DNA of 45,967 nucleotides. It comes from Kribbella caucasensis. Its GTDB lineage: Bacteria; Actinomycetota; Actinomycetes; Propionibacteriales; Kribbellaceae. The stretch lies in contig NZ_SNWQ01000038.1 in NCBI RefSeq assembly GCF_004361855.1, forward strand, positions 1-45,967. Direction: 5' to 3'. The position numbers were made by a program, and so were the translations under genes. Below, in pieces: positions 41,579-45,967 of the stretch; the first letter of the stretch is position 1; each line of letters starts with the position of its first letter. Under the pieces are notes generated by a model. The model had not been told where the DNA came from and made no database searches. It worked only from the letters and a program-made list of their open reading frames with translations.

Positions 41579-42796
41579 ATGACGGGATTCGACGTTCGTG
41601 CGGCGGTGGCTGAGGACTACGAAGAGTTTCTGGCCCTGTTCCGCGGGGCCATGATGTTCGAGATGCAGGCGGACGACCTGGGTCGGCGGATGTTCGAGCC
41701 GGAGCGGGCGCTGGTCGCCGTCGACGGCGACGAGATCATCGGTACCACCAGGGCACTGACCCGTGATCTGTCCGTGCCGGGTGCAGTGGTGCCGGCCGCG
41801 CATGTGACGGCTGTCGGTGTCCGGGCGACGCATCGCCGGCGCGGTGTCATGTCGGAGCTGATCAGCCGCCAGTTGCGTGAGGTGCCGGAGGCGATCGCGG
41901 TGCTCTGGGCCAGCGAACCCGGCATCTACGGACGGTTCGGGTACGGCGCGGCCGCCTGGGGAACGTCGTACGAGATCGATCTGCGCCGGGTCGGACCGCC
42001 CGCCGTGAGGCTCCGTCCGGGTGAGCTGGGTGAGCTGCCAGCGGAGGACGCCGGGAAGCACCTCGCGCCGCTGCTGAGAAGTCTGCAGGAGCGTCGGCCT
42101 GGCATCTCCGGCCGGTCCGAGCTCGGCTGGCAGAAGCATCTGCTGGACAAGCCGGACGATCGTGGCGGAAAGACGGCCCGCCGGATCCTGGTGCACCGTG
42201 ACGACACCGGTGCGATTGACGGGTACGCGCTGTGGCGGGGAAAGCTGAGCTGGGAGTCGAGCGGACCCGCCAACGAGGTGTCACTGGAGGAGCTGGTCGC
42301 GATCGAGCCGTCCGCGTACCGGGCCCTGTGGCAGCACCTGCTGACGCTGGATCTGGCCGCGAAGCTCGAGTTCGGGTACGCCGCGATCGATGAGCCGTTG
42401 CAGCAGCTCGTCACCACCCCGACCGCACTGAACCGGCGAGTGACCGAGTCGCTGTGGCTCCGGGTGACGGACGTCGTTCGGGCCCTTGATCAGCGGCGGT
42501 ACGCCGTTCCCGTCGACCTGGTGTTCGAGGTCGCCGATGACCTGATCCCGGCCAACGCGGGCCGGTACAGGCTGACGGCTGCCGGTCCGGTGGCGGAGGC
42601 GCGGTGCGAACGGACCCTGGACCCGGCCGACCTGAGCCTGGCCGTGACCGAGCTCGGCGCCGCGTACCTCGGCGGCCGGCCGCTCGCCGAGTTCGCCGCG
42701 ACCGACCGGATCACCGAGCACACCCCAGGCGCCCTGGCCACCGCCACCGCGGCCTTCGGCTGGCCAGCGCACCCGGTCAGCATCGAGATCTTCTGA
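41579..42796 (+). CDS. Eis-like GNAT acetyltransferase
   Basis: A 405-residue acetyltransferase of the Eis family: N-terminal GNAT with VTAVGVRATHRRRGVMSELI (acetyl-CoA loop V-x-V-x(5)RRG) and WASEPGIYGRFGYGAAAWG, a second GNAT-like half (about 200-300), and a SCP2-like C-terminal domain (DLVFEVADDLIPANAGRYRL, DLSLAVTELGAAYLGG). The chain ends in Phe; in Eis the C-terminal carboxylate acts as base. Such enzymes acetylate amines of aminoglycosides or peptides. ATG 41579 has only GGAG very close by, so leaderless translation is possible. Confidence 0.88.
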   Translation: MTGFDVRAAVAEDYEEFLALFRGAMMFEMQADDLGRRMFEPERALVAVDGDEIIGTTRALTRDLSVPGAVVPAAHVTAVGVRATHRRRGVMSELISRQLREVPEAIAVLWASEPGIYGRFGYGAAAWGTSYEIDLRRVGPPAVRLRPGELGELPAEDAGKHLAPLLRSLQERRPGISGRSELGWQKHLLDKPDDRGGKTARRILVHRDDTGAIDGYALWRGKLSWESSGPANEVSLEELVAIEPSAYRALWQHLLTLDLAAKLEFGYAAIDEPLQQLVTTPTALNRRVTESLWLRVTDVVRALDQRRYAVPVDLVFEVADDLIPANAGRYRLTAAGPVAEARCERTLDPADLSLAVTELGAAYLGGRPLAEFAATDRITEHTPGALATATAAFGWPAHPVSIEIF

Positions 42797-42847
42797 GTAT
42801 GCCGGTGCACCGGCGGCGAAAGCATAGCCTGTGCCGCCTTCTCAAGA

Positions 42848-42881
42848 TGAAACACTTGTTTCAGTGTCCGAGGGGGGACAC
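42848..42881. promoter_or_regulatory. Two adjacent palindromes in a convergent gap
   Basis: TGAAACACTTGTTTCA (42848-42863) is a perfect 7-2-7 dyad like TetR-family operators. It is followed at once by GTGTCC-GAGGGG-GGACAC (42864-42881), a hairpin with 6-bp stem. The gap lies between convergent genes, so an operator is unexpected; the hairpin could serve as a terminator. Confidence 0.5.
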
Positions 42882-42939
42882 GCGCCCTAACCACACGGCT
42901 CCAGTTCGACGTTTGATTGTCGGTGGAGTTGGCGGTCGG

Positions 42940-44046
42940 TCAAGCGGTGGCCGACGACCATAGCGGTGCCGGGCGGTCGCAGGTGGTGGTGAGGTGTACG
43001 GGGGTGCTGTTGTCGGATGAGGTTTGTACGGCGGTGAGGGATTCGAGCACGTGGAAGGCGAAGGTGGCGTTGGCTCGGTGTGGGCCGCCTTCGATCGCGG
43101 TGGCCAGGTCGTGCACCCCGAGACCGCGGCGGGTTTGTTCGCGAGTGCCGACGGCGCCGAAGAGTTCGGTGGCGGGCGGTAGGACGATCCACTCGTCGTC
43201 GGTGTGGCGCTTGACCCGGACGTCGCCGTCGAAGTGGTTCGGGTTCGCCAGCGAGAGGGTGCCCTTGGTGCCGTAGACCTCGATGTGCGGCAGGTCGCTG
43301 TCCCACACGTCGAAGCTCAGCTGGGCGGAGGCGATCGCACCGGAGGCGAAGGTGAAGATTGCGGCCGCATGGGTGGGTACGTCGACGTCGATCGTGTCGA
43401 CCGCGCGGTTCGGGGACGTCACGGTACGGACGGCTGCCCCGATCCGGCTCGAGGCGGTCACCGAAGCGACCGGGCCGAGGAGGTTGACCAGGATCGCGAG
43501 TGAGTACGGGCCCATGTCCAGTACCGGCCCGCCGCCGGCCTGGAACAGGAACCGCGGGTCCGGATGCCACTTCTCGGCCTTGCTGTGGCCGATGAAGAAG
43601 GACGCGCCGATCGGCTCGCCGATAAGGCCGTCATCGAGCGCCTTCCGCGCGGTCTGGCTCGCGCTGCCGAGGAAGGTGTCCGGCGCCGAGCCGAGGATCT
43701 TCCCGGTCTCCGCAGCCACCTCCAGTACGGCGCGAGCGTCGTCGACCCTGGTCGCCAACGGCTTCTCGACGTACACGTGCTTGCCGGCCCGCAGAGCGGT
43801 CGTGATTGTGGCGGCGTGATGTACCGGCGGGGTGAGGTTGACGACGATGTCGATCGAGTCGTCGGCGTACAGGTCCTCGTCGTCACCCCAGGCTGGGATG
43901 TCGAACTCGGTCGCGGCCTCCTTGGCCCGGGCCGTGTCGATGTCTCCGACCCGGGCGATCTTCAGCGAGGGGTAGCGGCTCAGCCCGGTGACGTAGCGAC
44001 CGAAGATGTTGCCGCTGCCAAGGATTCCGATGCGGTGCTCCGCCAC
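42940..44046 (-). CDS. Gfo/Idh/MocA-family oxidoreductase
   Basis: A 368-residue NAD(P)-dependent sugar dehydrogenase-like enzyme: Rossmann start IGILGSGNIFGRYVTGLSRY, VVNLTPPVHHAATITTAL, the EKPLATRVDDARAVL motif with catalytic Lys, and GGGPVLDMGPYSLAILVNLL with the second catalytic region. The C-terminal beta sheet ends DRPAPLWS. GTG 44046 shares one base with the stop of the upstream isomerase gene, so both are co-transcribed. Such pairs convert inositol- or sugar-type compounds; the substrate is unknown. Confidence 0.92.
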   Translation of the reverse strand: MAEHRIGILGSGNIFGRYVTGLSRYPSLKIARVGDIDTARAKEAATEFDIPAWGDDEDLYADDSIDIVVNLTPPVHHAATITTALRAGKHVYVEKPLATRVDDARAVLEVAAETGKILGSAPDTFLGSASQTARKALDDGLIGEPIGASFFIGHSKAEKWHPDPRFLFQAGGGPVLDMGPYSLAILVNLLGPVASVTASSRIGAAVRTVTSPNRAVDTIDVDVPTHAAAIFTFASGAIASAQLSFDVWDSDLPHIEVYGTKGTLSLANPNHFDGDVRVKRHTDDEWIVLPPATELFGAVGTREQTRRGLGVHDLATAIEGGPHRANATFAFHVLESLTAVQTSSDNSTPVHLTTTCDRPAPLWSSATA

Positions 44047-44948
44047 TACCGACCGCCTCCGAACGTGGCCCGCATCCAGGTCACCGACGCGACCGCGCTC
44101 TCGTACGGGTCCTCGATGTCGGGCTTGTCCACCTCGACCATCAGCCAGCCGCCGAAGTCGTTGCCCAGGGCACTGAGGATCTCGACCAGCGGCAGCTCGC
44201 CGCGGCCTGGCTCGGCCCACAGACCGGCCCGGACGATCTTCTTGTAGTCCCAGTCCCCGGCACGACCCTCCTGGGCCACGCTGAGACGGCAGTCCTTCAC
44301 ATGGACGAAGGGCACCCGGTCGGCGTAGTCGCTGATCAGGGCGTGGACGTCGACGCCGGCCCAGGCGAGGTGACCGGTGTCGGGCAGGAAGCCGAGCTGG
44401 TCGGCCGGCACCGCCTCGAGGACGGCGCGGCCCTCGCTGTCGGTCTCGACCCAGGTGCCGACGTGTGGGTGCAGGGCCGGCCGGACGCCCTCGGCGACCA
44501 TCGCCGCGGCGATCCTGCCGACCAGGTCGGTGATCGCGCCGAGCCGCTCAGCCGCCGGATCAGTTCCCTGTGCGGGGTGCGCGAGCCGCGCCTCCGCCGC
44601 GCCCATGCCCAGGCCCAGGCCGACCACGTCTAGTCCGAGCTCGGCGTGCTGCCGGGCGATCCGGGCGGCGTTCTCGACCACCTCGGCCTCCTTGCCATCA
44701 CGGCCGTCGGACCGGCACACGGCGTACCCGGGGGCGAGTTCCAGACCGGTGTCGGCGACGAGTTCGGCATACTGCTGGACCGGCCAGCCGGCCGGGACCT
44801 CGGCCATCACGCCGTCGAAGCCGGCCTTCTTCACCAGCGACAGCAGCTCCGGCGTCTCGGGTGCCTTGGACGGGTCGAGCCAGCCGTCGTCGGTGGCCAT
44901 CCACTGGATCGGGTTGAGCGCGAGACGCGAGCCGGGCAGTGCGGTCAT
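44046..44948 (-). CDS. Sugar phosphate isomerase/epimerase (TIM barrel)
   Basis: A 300-residue AP_endonuc_2-type TIM-barrel protein: LALNPIQWMATDDGWLD, AELGLDVVGLGLGMGAAEA, RPALHPHVGTWVETDSEG (metal ligands), FLPDTGHLAWAGVDVHALI (Asp/His ligands), VPFVHVKDCRLSVAQ and WLMVEVDKPDIEDP (last Glu). The metal-binding residues are all present, as in IolE- or hydroxypyruvate-isomerase-like enzymes. Located before the Gfo/Idh gene, together probably forming a small catabolic operon for a polyol or inositol derivative. ATG 44948 precedes the conserved start. Confidence 0.92.
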   Translation of the reverse strand: MTALPGSRLALNPIQWMATDDGWLDPSKAPETPELLSLVKKAGFDGVMAEVPAGWPVQQYAELVADTGLELAPGYAVCRSDGRDGKEAEVVENAARIARQHAELGLDVVGLGLGMGAAEARLAHPAQGTDPAAERLGAITDLVGRIAAAMVAEGVRPALHPHVGTWVETDSEGRAVLEAVPADQLGFLPDTGHLAWAGVDVHALISDYADRVPFVHVKDCRLSVAQEGRAGDWDYKKIVRAGLWAEPGRGELPLVEILSALGNDFGGWLMVEVDKPDIEDPYESAVASVTWMRATFGGGR

Positions 44949-45009
44949 GGTCGTCCTTCCGTCGGGGTGAGGCCGTCGCCGCATGGTATGGACGAATCGG
45001 CCGGCGAAG

Positions 45010-45897
45010 TCAGCGTCGTGGTCCGGTAGGCAGACCGATCACCACTTTTCCGGCCACGTGGCCGGCTTCCACCAGCGCGAGCGCATCACCTGCTTCGGCG
45101 AAGGGGAACACGTTCCGCACGCCCGGATCGAGCTTGCCGTTCGCGACCAACTCGGTCAGTACGGCGAGCACACCCGGATCGCCGCTGCGCTTCAACGGAC
45201 TTGCTCCGTACTGCGCAGCGACGTCCGGGTCCGCCACGGTGAGGATCCGGGTGCTGTCGGTCAACGCGCCGGCCACCTTGTGCAAAGCGTCCCCACCGAC
45301 CAGATCGAGTACGACGTCCGCCCGCTCCGGATGCTGGTCATGGTCATAGGCAACGACTCCGAGTGACTCGACGTAAACCCGCTTCGCCGCGCTGGCTGTC
45401 CCGGCCACGTCGATCCCGCGCATCACCGCCAGTTGTGCGGCAACGGTCCCCACGCCGCCGCCGACCCCGAGGATCAGCAGGCTCTCGCCCGGTCTGAGGC
45501 TCAACGCTTCGAGCGCGTCGTACGCCGTACCTGCCGCGATCGGAAGCACGGCGGCGTCCGTGAACGACAGACCGGCGGGCATCCGGGCCGCGCGTTCGGC
45601 CGGGAGCACCGCGAACTCGGCGTAGCCGCCGCAGCCACCGATCGTGGGGCCGCAGATCCGGTCGCCCGGCTCGAACCCAGGTCCGGACCGCACGACCAGC
45701 CCGGCGACTTCGCGACCGAGAACTGCGGGCAATTCGAGCGGAAGGAAGGCCCGGTGCATGCCTTCGCGAACCTTCCAATCCACCGGGTTCACACCGGCTG
45801 CACGCACCTCGACGAGCACCTCACCGCGCCCTGGTTCGGGCATCGGGATGTCGAGGAAGCGCTGGCCGTCAGGGTCAAGTCCATTCGCGTGGTGTAG
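45010..45897 (-). CDS. Zinc-independent alcohol dehydrogenase/quinone reductase, 5' end missing
   Basis: An MDR-superfamily oxidoreductase: PGRGEVLVEVRAAGVNPVDW, LPAVLGREVAGLVVRSGPGF, AAVLPIAAGTAYDAL, and NADPH site LILGVGGGVGTVAAQLAV. The zinc ligands of classical ADH are absent, so it is QOR-like. The coding similarity runs upstream of ATG 45843: LHHANGLDPDGQRFLDIP is a normal N-terminal strand pair in frame, but no start codon is found up to 45897. The true start is lost, about 28 nt from the stop of another gene that enters from the window edge. The 45843 ATG would skip the first strand. Confidence 0.8.
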   Translation of the reverse strand, partial: LHHANGLDPDGQRFLDIPMPEPGRGEVLVEVRAAGVNPVDWKVREGMHRAFLPLELPAVLGREVAGLVVRSGPGFEPGDRICGPTIGGCGGYAEFAVLPAERAARMPAGLSFTDAAVLPIAAGTAYDALEALSLRPGESLLILGVGGGVGTVAAQLAVMRGIDVAGTASAAKRVYVESLGVVAYDHDQHPERADVVLDLVGGDALHKVAGALTDSTRILTVADPDVAAQYGASPLKRSGDPGVLAVLTELVANGKLDPGVRNVFPFAEAGDALALVEAGHVAGKVVIGLPTGPRR

Positions 45898-45925
45898 CGG
45901 TCGTGTCGCGTGATCCGTTGGTTGG

Positions 45926-45967
45926 TTAGGCGCTGAGCGCCTTGAGGTCGGTGTTGGGTGTCACCTC
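45926..45967 (-). CDS. 3' end of a gene running off the window
   Basis: The minus strand from the window edge reads EVTPNTDLKALSA and stops with TAA (45926-45928). Too short to name. Because it stops just before the truncated alcohol dehydrogenase, it could belong to an inserted element such as a transposase. Confidence 0.35.
   Translation of the reverse strand, partial: EVTPNTDLKALSA

Noticed and set aside
1..45967. tRNA, rRNA, replication origin or attachment sites
   Set aside because: No such element could be recognised by reading; none is claimed.

Overview
The window is high-GC DNA (GC-rich third codon positions, many GTG starts, mycothiol- and F420-type enzymes, GAF-ANTAR and Eis-like proteins), so it comes from an actinomycete. 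The gene set and codon style would fit Propionibacteriales such as Kribbella or Nocardioides, but that placement is a guess. About 1-41 kb is an accessory, partly decayed metal- and redox-stress island. About 41.5-45.9 kb looks like ordinary chromosome (Eis-like acetyltransferase, Gfo/Idh dehydrogenase, TIM-barrel isomerase, alcohol dehydrogenase).

Layout. 0-5.4 kb: a 5'-cut DUF11 surface protein, small hypotheticals, a GAF-ANTAR regulator, a copD 3' fragment, an HTH protein, a broken ISL3 transposase and a broken secreted protein. 5.6-9.9 kb: a mycothiol-type nitroreductase, a PPOX/F420 protein, an IYD-like nitroreductase, an XPB-like C-terminal-domain protein coupled to a CcbP-like protein, and a complete TPP riboswitch aptamer upstream of them. 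10.4-12.8 kb: a secreted Kelch protein and a CaCA antiporter. 12.9-20.9 kb: a mercury island. merA, a MerR regulator, merB and a three-gene ABC-2 transporter run leftwards; an ArsR-type regulator, a MerT-like membrane protein and an ABC exporter run rightwards. 21-26 kb: a ComB-like phosphatase, a ruined SulP transporter, a Crp/Fnr regulator with a membrane partner, and secreted-protein remnants. 26.3-29.1 kb: a three-gene operon with 4-nt overlaps (DUF427, a Tes/MJ0619-like radical SAM protein, an ArsM-like methyltransferase). 29.8-39.8 kb: a two-component system, a cupredoxin, a duplicated-domain lipoprotein, an NrtS-methyltransferase fusion, DUF3179, a redoxin with CcdA, DoxX, a heme-peroxidase remnant and CopD.

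Two regulatory signals tie the accessory genes together. First, GTGA-N6-TCAC sites stand before the DUF6789-crp operon, before the DUF427-radical SAM-methyltransferase operon, and between the divergent DUF3179 and redoxin-ccdA operons. Two of them have a -10-like hexamer at exactly the same distance. The Crp/Fnr protein encoded in the window has a CRP-like SRET recognition helix, so a local redox or oxygen regulon is the best hypothesis for an undescribed system here. Second, a MerR-type promoter (20-nt spacer containing a perfect 16-bp dyad) lies between the merR-type gene and merB and would drive merB plus the ABC-2 transporter.

The window is rich in damage. At least eight genes are interrupted by single-base indels, mostly in homopolymers, two carry in-frame stops, and several survive only as fragments. 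The homopolymer indels could be sequencing errors. The nonsense codons, deletions and fragments look real. Two nearly identical TPP riboswitch copies 30 kb apart and two copies of the copD 3' end show recombination inside the island. No tRNA, rRNA or CRISPR array was found.
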